This document shows, piece after piece, positions 44,859 to 53,699 of a stretch of DNA of 64,000 bases. Numbering within the stretch: position 1 is the stretch's first letter; each line of letters opens with the position of its first letter. The stretch comes from Paraburkholderia megapolitana (lineage in GTDB: Bacteria > Pseudomonadota > Gammaproteobacteria > Burkholderiales > Burkholderiaceae). Both the position numbers and the translations under genes were made by a program. The notes below the pieces were generated by a model. The model had not been told where the DNA came from and made no database searches. It saw nothing but the letters and a program-made list of their open reading frames with translations. The stretch covers positions 1,527,001-1,591,000 of the forward strand of contig NZ_CP041745.1 of the NCBI RefSeq assembly GCF_007556815.1, read 5' to 3'.

Positions 44859-45197
44859 GATTTCTCCTTCCATCGACAGGTGACGCCGCCAGCGTACGGA
44901 CGATACGGCTGCGCGGGCAATGCAGGAAAACACGGAAGCGCGCGATTCACTGGTCAATGAGTGCTCAACGAGCCGTCAATGAAGCGACCAATGAAATGTG
45001 CAATACGCGCCAGGTCGGGTTCGACGTGGCGCGAATATAAGAAGCCAATTTGCGAACGTCTTGGCAGAACGCCGCGCTTCGTGTGCGCATTTCGGCACAG
45101 CGATACGCGGCGATCGAAGGGAGTTCAGGCGTGTGTGGCGAGCGTCGCGTGGCAACGCGCTGCGATTTTGTTCCAGTCGCGATTCGTCAGACCAGAC
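44859..45197. other. Gene-free region upstream of the LivK-type gene
   Basis: 339 bases without a supported gene. The motif CAATGA occurs three times between about 44954 and 44994 but without regular spacing. A promoter for the leftward binding-protein gene must lie here; I could not assign boxes. Confidence 0.4.
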
Positions 45198-45659
45198 TCA
45201 TTCGTCTGCTTGCAGACGCAACAATTCTTCGCGCAAGCGCAGCAGCGGTGCTTTGGTGTCCTCGTCGGCCCACGTGTCGAGATCGTCGATGGCACGCTGG
45301 CAGCCGTCGAGTACCAGATCGAAGTCGACTGGAATGCCGTTGGAGAGCGCGAATTGCAGTGTCTGCACGAACTGCTCGCATTCGTCTTCACCGTACGAGA
45401 TGTCGAGGTTGTCCGCGATCACGGCGGCGATGTTGCTGCGGGCGCGGTCGTCGGCGGGGACCATCTCGATGATGCCGCGCGCGACTTCTGGTGCGTGATA
45501 GAGCGCAATGTCGAGCCATTCCGTGGGATCGAAATCCGCCTCGCCGAACTGGTTCTCGAAGAACTCGATCGCTTCCTGTTCGTGGGTTTCACCGGCATCG
45601 ACGCTGATGCACAACTGCTCGAAAAATTCTTCCCGCTCGCTGCGGATATGGCCGTCCAT
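45198..45659 (-). CDS. Hypothetical acidic protein
   Basis: 153 residues from ATG 45659, which has GAGG five bases upstream; the frame extends 12 codons earlier. Strongly acidic with repeated Glu/Asp clusters (EREEFFEQLCISVDAGETH, ENQFGEADFDPTEWLD), no signal peptide or membrane segment, two Cys in the body. No family recognised. It stands alone between the LivK-type and pdxY genes. Confidence 0.7.
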   Translation of the reverse strand: MDGHIRSEREEFFEQLCISVDAGETHEQEAIEFFENQFGEADFDPTEWLDIALYHAPEVARGIIEMVPADDRARSNIAAVIADNLDISYGEDECEQFVQTLQFALSNGIPVDFDLVLDGCQRAIDDLDTWADEDTKAPLLRLREELLRLQADE

Positions 45660-45784
45660 CTGAACCTCGTTCGTTACTGGGGTGTTGCGCGGCACGCATT
45701 ATAGGCGCTTTGGGGTTGGCTCCGGGTTGAGTTCCGGCCGTGGCTCGCATAGACAAACAACACGGACAGCACGGCACAAACGCA

Positions 45785-46648
45785 CTAGCTCGTCTCCGCG
45801 ATCCACGCGTCGAACCATTCGCGCGGCCGCGCGATCTCGTCCTGGGCCGCGACCAGTTCGAGTTCATAGCGGCCCGCTTCCCAGGTGGTTCGCACCACGG
45901 CGTTAACGGCTGCGAGCGTGTGCTCGAACGCGGCGCGCAGCGGATCGCCGAGCAGCGTGCGCGCGACGAACACCGCGCTCGTCAGGTCGCCGACGCCGAC
46001 CGGTTGCCGCGCGAACGGATACAGCGGGCGCTGGCCCATCCATGCTTCGCGTTCGGTGACGGCGAGCATGTTGAAGCGGTCGGCGGGACTGTTGCGATCG
46101 AGCAGGTGCTTGACCAGCACGATCTTCGGGCCGCGCTTGAGCACTTCGCGGCAGGCGACGATCGCTTCGTCGACGGTCTCGAGCGTGCGTCCGACGAGCC
46201 GTTGTAGTTCGCTGTGATTCGGCGCGATGCCGTCGGCGATCTCGGGCATCGTGCGCACGAGAAATTCCTGGATGCCAGGTTCGACCTTGCAACCGGTCGT
46301 GGTGCCCATCACCGGGTCGCAGAAGTACCACGCGTGCGGGTTGGCGGCCTTCACCGAGGCGACGATGTCGATGACCGCCTGCGCCTGCTCGGGGGTGCCG
46401 AGGTAGCCGGACAGCACGGCGTCGCAGCGCGGCAGCATGCCGATCGCGCCGATTCCGTCGACGAGGTCGCCCATTTGCGCGGCATCGATTGCGCTACCGG
46501 TCCAGTGGCCGTATTGCGTGTGGTTCGAGAACTGGACGGTATTGAGCGGCCAGACATTGACGCCGAGCCGGCGCATCGGAAACTCGGCGGCGCTGTTGCC
46601 GGCGTGTCCGAAGACGACATGCGACTGAATGCTCAGGACGTTTTTCAT
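45785..46648 (-). CDS. pdxY: Pyridoxal kinase
   Basis: 287 residues. Phosphorylates pyridoxal to PLP in the vitamin B6 salvage route. Seen: the N-terminal [16 protein letters not shown] (substrate site typical of PdxY/PdxK), [23 protein letters not shown] (Mg/ATP region), [10 protein letters not shown], and the anion hole [14 protein letters not shown] with the catalytic Asp in GVGD. Length and motifs match PdxY. Single gene, convergent with none. Confidence 0.95.
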   Translation of the reverse strand: MKNVLSIQSHVVFGHAGNSAAEFPMRRLGVNVWPLNTVQFSNHTQYGHWTGSAIDAAQMGDLVDGIGAIGMLPRCDAVLSGYLGTPEQAQAVIDIVASVKAANPHAWYFCDPVMGTTTGCKVEPGIQEFLVRTMPEIADGIAPNHSELQRLVGRTLETVDEAIVACREVLKRGPKIVLVKHLLDRNSPADRFNMLAVTEREAWMGQRPLYPFARQPVGVGDLTSAVFVARTLLGDPLRAAFEHTLAAVNAVVRTTWEAGRYELELVAAQDEIARPREWFDAWIAETS

Positions 46649-46834
46649 GGTCGGTTGCGATCGGGCGCGGACCTGGGCGATCCGCGTGGAAGCGAAGCGG
46701 GTGGCCGGTTACAGCCCGGTGCCCGCCAGTGCAGGAACAATACATGAGTTTTCGCGCGGCGAAACCTGTGCCGTGCGGCGAGTGTTGCCTGGAATCGTCA
46801 GTTGGCGGGGGTGAACGCGGCAAGAACACGGGGC

Positions 46835-46854
46835 GGGCCCGCTTGTGCGGGCTC
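46835..46854 (-). terminator. Possible terminator hairpin downstream of glgA
   Basis: GGGCCCGC (46835-46842), loop TTGT, GCGGGCTC (46847-46854): a stem with one mismatch. Read leftward it is followed by a mixed G/T stretch rather than a clean T run. It lies about 95 bases beyond the glgA stop and 190 bases before pdxY. Confidence 0.35.
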
Positions 46855-46920
46855 GTCTACGTGCTGGTGTCCACCCGTGATCGGCGGTGCTTGCGGCGAC
46901 TCGGAGGCCGGTCGCGGGCA

Positions 46921-46960
46921 GCCGGCGCGGGCGCCTCGCGGGCGCCTTTTATGCGCCGGC
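46921..46960. repeat. Nested inverted repeat at the glgA stop codon
   Basis: Outer arms GCCGGCGC (46921-46928) and GCGCCGGC (46953-46960) enclose two GGGCGCC copies that can pair, and on the + strand a TTTT run follows the inner stem. The glgA stop lies inside. It could terminate rightward transcription or stabilise the mRNA end. Confidence 0.5.
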
Positions 46961-48469
46961 GGGGTCTTGCACGAGCGACCGGTAAAGATCCAGATAGCGT
47001 TGCGCCGAGGCGCCCCAGCCAAAATCCTGACGCATCGCGCGCTGCTGCGCGGCCTTCCATTCACTGTGCCGCGCATGCAGCGCGAACGCGCGACGGATTG
47101 CGCCGCCGAGCGCCTCCGGCTCGAAGCGCTCGAACACGAAACCGGTGGCGAGATCGTCGGCGAGATTTTCCAGCGATGCATCGACCACGGTATCCGCCAG
47201 CCCGCCGACCCGATGCACGAGCGGCAACGAGCCGTACGCGAGCGCGTAGAGCTGTGTGAGGCCGCACGGCTCGAACCGCGACGGCACCGCAATCACGTCG
47301 CTACCGGCGACGATCGCGTGGGCGAGCGGCTCGTCGAAGCCGCGTTCGACGGCCACGGCGTCGGGATGCGCATGGGCGACGCGCAGCAGGCCGGCTTCGA
47401 GCGCCGGGTCGCCGGTGCCGAGCACCACCAGTTGACCGCCACGCGAGATGATCTCAGGCAGCGCGCCGAGCAGCAGGTCAAGGCCCTTCTGCTCGGTGAG
47501 CCGGCTGACGACGCCGAACAGCAGCGCATCGCTTTTCTGTGCGAGGCCGAAGCGTTCCTGCAGCGCGGTCTTGCACGCGCGCTTGCCGGCGAGCCGGCTG
47601 CTCGTGTAGCGCGCAGCCAGCGCTTCGTCGGTGGCGGGGTTCCATACGCCATAGTCGACGCCGTTCAGGATGCCGGTCAGATCGTGGGTACGGCCGCGCA
47701 GTAGCGCATCGAGCCCGCCGCCCTGCGCGAGCGTCTGGATTTCGCGGGCATACGTGGGGCTGACGGTGGTGAGCCGGTCGCTGTAGTAAAGCCCTGCTTT
47801 CAGAAACGACAACTGGCCGTAGAACTCGACCCCGTGCATGTCGAAGAAGTCGGCCGGCAACGCCAGATGATCGAACGTCTGCGCCGGAAACACGCCCTGG
47901 TAGGCGAGGTTGTGCACCGTGAACACCGTGTGCGCGAGACGCCTGCCGTGTCTGCGTTCGGCGGCGCGCAGGTAGGCGGGCGCGAGGCCCGCGTGCCAGT
48001 CGTGTGCGTGGATGATCTGCGGCGTCCATGCCGGGTCGGCATGCTGGGCGAGTTGCGCGGCCATCCAGCCGAGCAGCGCGAAGCGTTCCGCGTTGTCGCC
48101 GTACGGCACGTGTTGGGCATCGAGATACGGGTTGCCGGGCCGGTCGTACAGCGCGTCGTCGCGGATCATGTAGACGGAGAGGCCGTTCGCGGGCAGCGTG
48201 CCGAGTTCGAGCGTCGCGTGGGCGGCGTGCGGCGCGTGTACGGAGTATTGCAGGCCGGCGCGGGAGCCCAGCAGCGGATGATCGAGCCGCGCAACCGTGC
48301 GCAGGTCCACGAGCCCGGCCGCGACCGCGGGAAAGCCCGGCAGCAGCACGCGCACGTCCGCGCCGCGCTCGATCAGCGCGGGCGGCAGCGCACCGGCAAC
48401 GTCGGCGAGACCGCCGGTCTTGAGAAGCGGATACAGCTCGCTGGCAACGTGCAGCGCGCGAATCGTCAT
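46949..48469 (-). CDS. glgA: Glycogen synthase (ADP-glucose, GT5)
   Basis: 506 residues. Transfers glucose from ADP-glucose to alpha-1,4-glucan. Seen: the N-terminal ADP-glucose site LKTGGLADVAGALP (Lys17), HAHDWHAGLAP, TVHNLAYQGVFP, the C-terminal SRLTEQKGLDLLLGALPEI and SRFEPCGLTQLYALAYGSLP with the catalytic Glu. Length is slightly above the family norm. glgC lies 154 bases upstream in the same direction, so the pair supplies and uses ADP-glucose. The stop lies inside a strong inverted repeat. Confidence 0.96.
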   Translation of the reverse strand: MTIRALHVASELYPLLKTGGLADVAGALPPALIERGADVRVLLPGFPAVAAGLVDLRTVARLDHPLLGSRAGLQYSVHAPHAAHATLELGTLPANGLSVYMIRDDALYDRPGNPYLDAQHVPYGDNAERFALLGWMAAQLAQHADPAWTPQIIHAHDWHAGLAPAYLRAAERRHGRRLAHTVFTVHNLAYQGVFPAQTFDHLALPADFFDMHGVEFYGQLSFLKAGLYYSDRLTTVSPTYAREIQTLAQGGGLDALLRGRTHDLTGILNGVDYGVWNPATDEALAARYTSSRLAGKRACKTALQERFGLAQKSDALLFGVVSRLTEQKGLDLLLGALPEIISRGGQLVVLGTGDPALEAGLLRVAHAHPDAVAVERGFDEPLAHAIVAGSDVIAVPSRFEPCGLTQLYALAYGSLPLVHRVGGLADTVVDASLENLADDLATGFVFERFEPEALGGAIRRAFALHARHSEWKAAQQRAMRQDFGWGASAQRYLDLYRSLVQDPAGA

Positions 48470-48623
48470 AAGCGTTGAACCTGTGGAGAGACGCGGTTAA
48501 TTGAACTATCTGAGCAGCTTATCGATGCAACCTGACGGCGCGACGTACTGGCGCGGAAGCCGCTGCAATACCTCGCCATTGCAGCGTTTCCGTTTGCCTC
48601 ACTCGCGGCGAGCGCAGATCCAC

Positions 48624-49898
48624 TCAATGCGCACGTTCGGTCTGCCGTCGCAATGCTTCCGCGGTAACCAGTACGACGCCGCTGTCGGTGCGGTAGAACC
48701 GCTCGCCGTCGAGCACCGGATCCTCACCGATCACCGTACCGTCGGGAATCGAACAGCCGCGGTCGATCACCACACGACGCAGCCGGCAACTCGCGCCAAC
48801 CGTCACCTGTGGCAGCAAGACTGCCTCACTGATGTTACAGAACGACTTCACGAGCACGTTCGACGACAGCACCGAGCGCGAGATCTGCGAACCCGTGATC
48901 ACGCAGCCGCCGCACACGATCATGCTGGTGCCCGAGCCCTGCTGGCCGTTCAGGTCGCGCACGAACTTGGCCGGCGGGAGTTGCTCCTGATGCGTCCAGA
49001 TCGGCCAGCTGTGGTCATACAGATCGAGCGCGGGAATCGTCGACGCGAGGTCGAGATTCGCGGACCAGTACGCGTCGATTGTGCCGACATCGCGCCAGTA
49101 GGGTTCGGTGGTCGGGTCGGACGTCACGCACGACATGCTGAACGGATGCGCGATGGCGTGGCCCTGAGTGACGACGCGCGGCAGGATGTCCTTGCCGAAG
49201 TCGTGATCGGTGGCGGCGCTCGTGATGTTTTCCTCGAGCAGCGTGTACAGGTAATCCGCGTTGAAAACGTAGATGCCCATGCTGGCGAGCGCGATATCGG
49301 GGCGGCCCGGCATGGCGGGGGGATCGGCGGGCTTTTCGACGAAACCGGTGATACGGCGCGAGGCATCGACAGCGATCACGCCGAACGCGGTCGCCTCCAT
49401 GCGCGGCACCTCGATGCAGCCGACCGTGCAATCCGCGCCGCTCTCGGTGTGGTCGAGCACCATCCGCGTGTAGTCCATCTTGTAGATGTGGTCGCCGGCC
49501 AGTACGACGACGTATTTCGGGCGAATCGAACGGATGATGTCGAGATTCTGGAACACTGCATCCGCCGTGCCGCGATACCAGTGTGCGCCTTCGACGCGCT
49601 GCTGGGCCGGCCACAGATCGATGAATTCGTTGAACTCGCCGCGCAGGAAGCCCCAGCCGCGCTGCACATGGCGCAACAGCGAGTGCGCCTTGTACTGCGT
49701 CACCACGGCAATACGACGGATGCCCGAATTCAGGCAGTTGGAGAGCGCAAAGTCGACGATCCGGTATTTGCCGCCGAAGTGCACGGCCGGTTTCACGCGT
49801 TTATTCGTGAGCGGCCCGAGCCGGGTGCCACGGCCACCCGCGAGCACGATGGCAAGGGTGGTGTGCTGCAGATCGTTGAGACTGGCCGGTGTGTGCAT
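48624..49898 (-). CDS. glgC: Glucose-1-phosphate adenylyltransferase
   Basis: 424 residues. Makes ADP-glucose from ATP and glucose-1-phosphate, the committed and regulated step of glycogen synthesis. Seen: [24 protein letters not shown] (nucleotide site), YWPAQQ-like [37 protein letters not shown] with the catalytic Asp, FVEKP (glucose-1-P site), and a C-terminal left-handed beta-helix. An 18-bp periodic repeat lies 75-125 bases upstream of its start. Confidence 0.97.
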   Translation of the reverse strand: MHTPASLNDLQHTTLAIVLAGGRGTRLGPLTNKRVKPAVHFGGKYRIVDFALSNCLNSGIRRIAVVTQYKAHSLLRHVQRGWGFLRGEFNEFIDLWPAQQRVEGAHWYRGTADAVFQNLDIIRSIRPKYVVVLAGDHIYKMDYTRMVLDHTESGADCTVGCIEVPRMEATAFGVIAVDASRRITGFVEKPADPPAMPGRPDIALASMGIYVFNADYLYTLLEENITSAATDHDFGKDILPRVVTQGHAIAHPFSMSCVTSDPTTEPYWRDVGTIDAYWSANLDLASTIPALDLYDHSWPIWTHQEQLPPAKFVRDLNGQQGSGTSMIVCGGCVITGSQISRSVLSSNVLVKSFCNISEAVLLPQVTVGASCRLRRVVIDRGCSIPDGTVIGEDPVLDGERFYRTDSGVVLVTAEALRRQTERAH

Positions 49899-49971
49899 GT
49901 ACGTCTCCTATGATGTTTTGCCCCAGATGGTCGTGCTGGCGTCTTGTGCGCTGTCGTCGGGTTGCCTCGTG

Positions 49972-50025
49972 TTGCGGTTGTTGTGGTCGTTGCGGTTACG
50001 GTTTCAATTGCGGTTGCGGTGCACG
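49972..50025. repeat. Three-copy 18-bp periodic repeat upstream of glgC
   Basis: TTGCGGTT recurs at 49972, 49990 and 50008, exactly 18 bases apart, with a further TTGCGGTG at 50014. The spacers differ. Together with the rest of 49899-50302, a 404-base gap with no gene between divergent glgC and a hydrolase gene, it could hold binding sites for a glycogen regulator. Confidence 0.6.
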
Positions 50026-50302
50026 CCCCGTATTTCTAGCACCGATTCGCGGCGCACGCTCGCTTCAATGGCAGGGGTGGGGCGATAGGGGCATGGTTTG
50101 AGCCGGATTGCATCGACCGGTACCCGCGCGTCCGCTATCGACTGGCGGCCGGGCGATCGCCCGCTTGCTTCAGTCGACCCGCCGGCCAGACGATGCGGCA
50201 ACGCAATATCGACCGCAACACGCGCCACATGCCGACCTCGCAGCAGGCGGGGCAGTACGTCGGTAGAATCGTCGGCTCCGAGTCGCACGAGGCACGCCAT
50301 TC

Positions 50303-51400
50303 ATGATTTCGCGTTATCGGTTCTTCGCCACACGGTTCGCCGCGTCCATGCTCGTGTCCGCGCTGGCATTGGCGCCGGCCACCCAGGCCGGTGCTGTCGG
50401 CGATGCGTCCAGCGCCTCCAGTGCATCCGGCCCGACGCAGGCCGACAGCGACGGTCCGGTCTACGGGCCTGAACTGCAAGGCTTCAGCTATCCGGCTCCG
50501 GTCCAGCAGTTCGACTTCACATCGCAGGGCGAAGCGCTGCACATGGCCTATCTTGACGTCCGGCCGGAACATCCCAACGGGCGAACCGCGGTACTGCTGC
50601 ATGGCAAGAATTTTTGCGCGGCGACCTGGGAGGGCACGATACGCCGGCTATCCGATGCGGGCTATCGCGTGGTTGCGCCGGACCAGATCGGGTTCTGCAA
50701 ATCGACCAAGCCGGCTCACTATCAGTACAGCTTCCAGCAGCTCGCGCGCAACACGCATGCGCTGCTCGACTCGCTCGGCATCGAACGGATCACGCTGATC
50801 GGCCATTCGACCGGCGGCATGCTGGCGATCCGCTATGCGTTGATGTACCCGGCGCAAACGCAGCAGCTCGTGCTCGTCGATCCGATCGGCCTCGAAGACT
50901 GGAAGGCGAAGGGCGTGCCGTCGTTATCGGTGGACGAGTGGTATCAGCGCGAGCTGAAGACAACCGCCGACGGCATCCGCCGCTACGAACAGAACACTTA
51001 TTACGCGGGCCAGTGGCGCGCCGACTACGAGCCGTGGGTGCAGATGCTGGCGGGTATGTACCGTGGACCGGGCAAGCAGATCGTGGCGTGGAATTCGGCG
51101 CTGCTGTACGACATGATCTACACGCAGCCGGTCGTCTACGAACTGGGCAACCTGAAGGTGCCGACGCTATTGATGATCGGCGACAAGGACACCACCGCGA
51201 TCGGCAAGGACGTTTCGCCGCCGGAGGTGCGCGCGAAGATCGGCCACTACCCCGAACTCGCGAAGCTCACGCAGCAGGCGATTCCGCATGCGCGCCTCAT
51301 CGAGTTCGCGGAGCTGGGTCACGCGCCGCAGATGCAGGACCCGCAGGCGTTTCACAAGGCGCTGCTCGACGGGCTTGCCGCGGTGCCTGCAGACCATTGA
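50303..51400 (+). CDS. Secreted alpha/beta hydrolase
   Basis: 365 residues with a signal peptide (cleavage near TQA-GA) and a low-complexity Ala/Ser/Asp linker to about residue 52. Seen: LLHGKNFCAATWEGTI (oxyanion), LIGHSTGGMLAIRYALMYP with nucleophile Ser169, an acid in MIGDKDTTAIG, and His in ELGHAPQMQDP. The lid region is about 90 residues. An esterase, lipase or epoxide-hydrolase-like role is possible; no substrate can be read. Weak ribosome site before ATG 50303. Confidence 0.85.
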   Translation: MISRYRFFATRFAASMLVSALALAPATQAGAVGDASSASSASGPTQADSDGPVYGPELQGFSYPAPVQQFDFTSQGEALHMAYLDVRPEHPNGRTAVLLHGKNFCAATWEGTIRRLSDAGYRVVAPDQIGFCKSTKPAHYQYSFQQLARNTHALLDSLGIERITLIGHSTGGMLAIRYALMYPAQTQQLVLVDPIGLEDWKAKGVPSLSVDEWYQRELKTTADGIRRYEQNTYYAGQWRADYEPWVQMLAGMYRGPGKQIVAWNSALLYDMIYTQPVVYELGNLKVPTLLMIGDKDTTAIGKDVSPPEVRAKIGHYPELAKLTQQAIPHARLIEFAELGHAPQMQDPQAFHKALLDGLAAVPADH

Positions 51401-51437
51401 TTACCGAGCGGTCGATGCGGCAACCCGTGTCGGCCGT

Positions 51438-52442
51438 CTATTGCGCAGGCGCCGCCGCGGCGAGTTCGTCGTGAATCTGCGCGCCGATCTCGAACGAACG
51501 TAACCGGGCCGCGTGGTCGTAGATGTGCGCCGTGAGGATCAGTTCGTCCGCGCCGGTCTGTTCGATCACCGACTGCAGGCCCGCGCGCACCGCATCGCGA
51601 TCGCCGATCACCGTGCAGGCAAGCGAATGGGCGACGGCGGCAAGTTCGTGATCGGCGGCTTCGAGATGGTCGACCGGCGGTTGCAACTGGCCCGGTGTGC
51701 CGCGACGCAGGTTGATGAACTGCTGCTGCAGCGACGTGAAAAGACGCAGCGCTTCGTCGGTGGTATCGGCGGCGATGAGATTCACGCCGATCATCGCGTA
51801 TGGTTTGTCGAGCACCGCCGACGGACGGAATTGCGCGCGGTACACACGCAGCGCGGTCAGCATATGGTCCGGTGCGAAATGAGAAGCGAACGCAAACGGC
51901 AGGCCGAGCGCAGCGGCAAGTTGCGCGCTGAACAGGCTCGAGCCAAGCAGCCATAGCGGCACATGCAAACCTGCGCCCGGCACGGCGCGAATACGCTGGC
52001 CAGGCACCGGGTCGGCAAAATAACGCTGCAGTTCGACGACGTCGTCGGGAAACGAATCGGCGCTGCCCTGCAGGTCGCGACGTAGCGCGCGAGCCGTCGT
52101 CTGGTCGGTGCCGGGCGCGCGGCCAAGACCGAGATCGATACGCCCCGGATACAGCGACGCGAGCGTGCCGAATTGTTCGGCGATCACGAGCGGTGCGTGG
52201 TTCGGCAGCATCACGCCGCCCGAGCCGACGCGGATCGTCTTCGTGCCGCCGGCAATGTGGCCGATCACGACCGAGGTCGCCGCACTCGCAATGCCCGTCA
52301 TGTTGTGATGTTCGGCGAGCCAGAAGCGGCGATAGCCCCATCGTTCGACATGCTGCGCGAGATCGAGCGAGTTGCGGAACGCGTCCGTCGCGGATGCGCC
52401 GGCGGTGATGGGCGAGAGGTCGAGAACCGAGAAGGGGATCAT
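51438..52442 (-). CDS. LLM-class flavin-dependent oxidoreductase (luciferase-like)
   Basis: 334 residues from ATG 52442; the upstream open frame of 42 residues has no protein-like character. TIM-barrel bacterial-luciferase family: [17 protein letters not shown] at the N-terminus, [38 protein letters not shown], and [30 protein letters not shown] (the family signature of the YwnB/MsnO8-like group). Uses reduced flavin; substrate unknown. The next gene on its 5' side is the FkbM region. Confidence 0.92.
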   Translation of the reverse strand: MIPFSVLDLSPITAGASATDAFRNSLDLAQHVERWGYRRFWLAEHHNMTGIASAATSVVIGHIAGGTKTIRVGSGGVMLPNHAPLVIAEQFGTLASLYPGRIDLGLGRAPGTDQTTARALRRDLQGSADSFPDDVVELQRYFADPVPGQRIRAVPGAGLHVPLWLLGSSLFSAQLAAALGLPFAFASHFAPDHMLTALRVYRAQFRPSAVLDKPYAMIGVNLIAADTTDEALRLFTSLQQQFINLRRGTPGQLQPPVDHLEAADHELAAVAHSLACTVIGDRDAVRAGLQSVIEQTGADELILTAHIYDHAARLRSFEIGAQIHDELAAAAPAQ

Positions 52443-52827
52443 GGTGGTTGTATTTGTGGCGTGACGCTGGTCTGCACGGCTAGCCGATGAAGGCCAGGCG
52501 AAAGGATGGTGTTGACGGATTTTGCCAAAGCGCCTCGATTCGTGCTGACGGTGAAAACAAGTCCACAATTGCAGCAGGGTGTTCAGGGGGCAATTCAGCG
52601 GTTATCGCGGCATGGCACACCGCTGAGTGACGGATTGGCGCAAACACCTCTCGAGCTGCGAATTTGCAATAGCGTCCACCACAAAGCTCCATGCGGGGAA
52701 ATTTGCACGTACAGTGCTTCTGGGCTGCTCTTCCGGTTTTTGCGAGTATCAACGTTCAAGCAGCAACACATCGTCTAAACTTTACCGGCAAAATGTTCAC
52801 GTACACTGATGCAAAGAAGAAGGTGTA
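52443..52827. other. Gene-free, A/T-richer region opening the low-GC block
   Basis: No supported gene, terminator or repeat. A frame at 52506-52778 has no ribosome site and no protein character. The base composition shifts to A/T in this stretch and stays lower to about 57 kb. Confidence 0.45.
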
Positions 52828-52902
52828 ATGACCCGCGCGAGTTCGACATCCTCGGGCGGCATGATCCTTACCTATAGTCAGAAAAGAAATCTTGAGCCAT
52901 GA
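52828..52902 (+). CDS. 24-codon leader ORF coupled to the FkbM methyltransferase
   Basis: ATG 52828 has a good ribosome site (AAGAAGG five bases ahead), and its TGA at 52900-52902 overlaps the ATG of the methyltransferase by the classic ATGA. The peptide is Ser/Thr-rich with a Lys-Arg near the end and shows no attenuation motif. The methyltransferase itself lacks a clear ribosome site, so ribosomes may be handed over from this leader. Too short to prove by composition. Confidence 0.4.
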   Translation: MTRASSTSSGGMILTYSQKRNLEP

Positions 52903-53699
52903 AAATAGCATTCGTTGTTGCGTCGACAGATCACGGAACGTTGATCATCAATCGGAACGATGAAAACGAGAACGAGAAATACGGTCGTTACGGCGTGGGT
53001 TCGCAGTTGTTTGCGACAGGCAGCTTCTACCCGACCGACACGGATCTGCTTACCTCTATCTTGCGGATACGAAAGCGAGCTTTCGCTGACCGACGTCCAG
53101 TTGTTGCCGTCGATTGCGGTGCAAACATCGGGATTCATAGCCTGGAGTTTGCCCGGGAGTTAGGGGCCGCGGGGCGAGTCCTGGCGATCGAGGCTCAACG
53201 AGCAATTTTCTATGCGATGTGCGGAAATATCGCAATCAACAACTGCTTTAACGTTGAGGCTAGAAACATTGCCGTCGGCTCTGTGGATGGGTTTCTCAGA
53301 GTTCCTTTCGTCAACTACCATGTGCGATCCAGTTTTGGAAGTCTGGAGCTTCGGGACCGCGAAGGGAAAGAAGACATTGGTCAAGTGGTTGACTACAGCA
53401 GTGGTTATGATGTTCCGCTGCTGAAACTAGATTCCCTCTGCAAAGAACGGGTAGATCTTGTGAAGATCGATGTTGAAGGGATGGAGGGAGAGGTTATCGC
53501 CGGTGGGATCGATCTGTTGAAAGATTCAAAACCAGTGTTGTTTGTTGAGAGAATCAAGGGGGATTTCTCTCCAATCGAATTGACGCTACGGTCACTAGGA
53601 TATGAAATCGTCGACCTCGGCCCGAATATTTTGGCAGTGTCGAATGCCGATCCGACAAAGTCGGACGTTATGAGCGCTGTAGCGAATCACATTACGTGA
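52899..53699 (+). CDS. FkbM-family methyltransferase
   Basis: 266 residues. SAM-dependent methyltransferase: VAVDCGANIGIHSLEFARELG (motif I), RVLAIEAQ (motif II), VDLVKIDVEGMEGEVIAGG with the FkbM hallmark DVEGxE, and FVERI. Substrates of the family are hydroxyls on sugars, polyketides or antigens. Codon use and base composition are clearly more A/T-rich than the flanking genes. Its last eight bases overlap the end of the convergent kinase gene. Translation appears coupled to the small ORF before it. Confidence 0.9.
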   Translation: MKIAFVVASTDHGTLIINRNDENENEKYGRYGVGSQLFATGSFYPTDTDLLTSILRIRKRAFADRRPVVAVDCGANIGIHSLEFARELGAAGRVLAIEAQRAIFYAMCGNIAINNCFNVEARNIAVGSVDGFLRVPFVNYHVRSSFGSLELRDREGKEDIGQVVDYSSGYDVPLLKLDSLCKERVDLVKIDVEGMEGEVIAGGIDLLKDSKPVLFVERIKGDFSPIELTLRSLGYEIVDLGPNILAVSNADPTKSDVMSAVANHIT

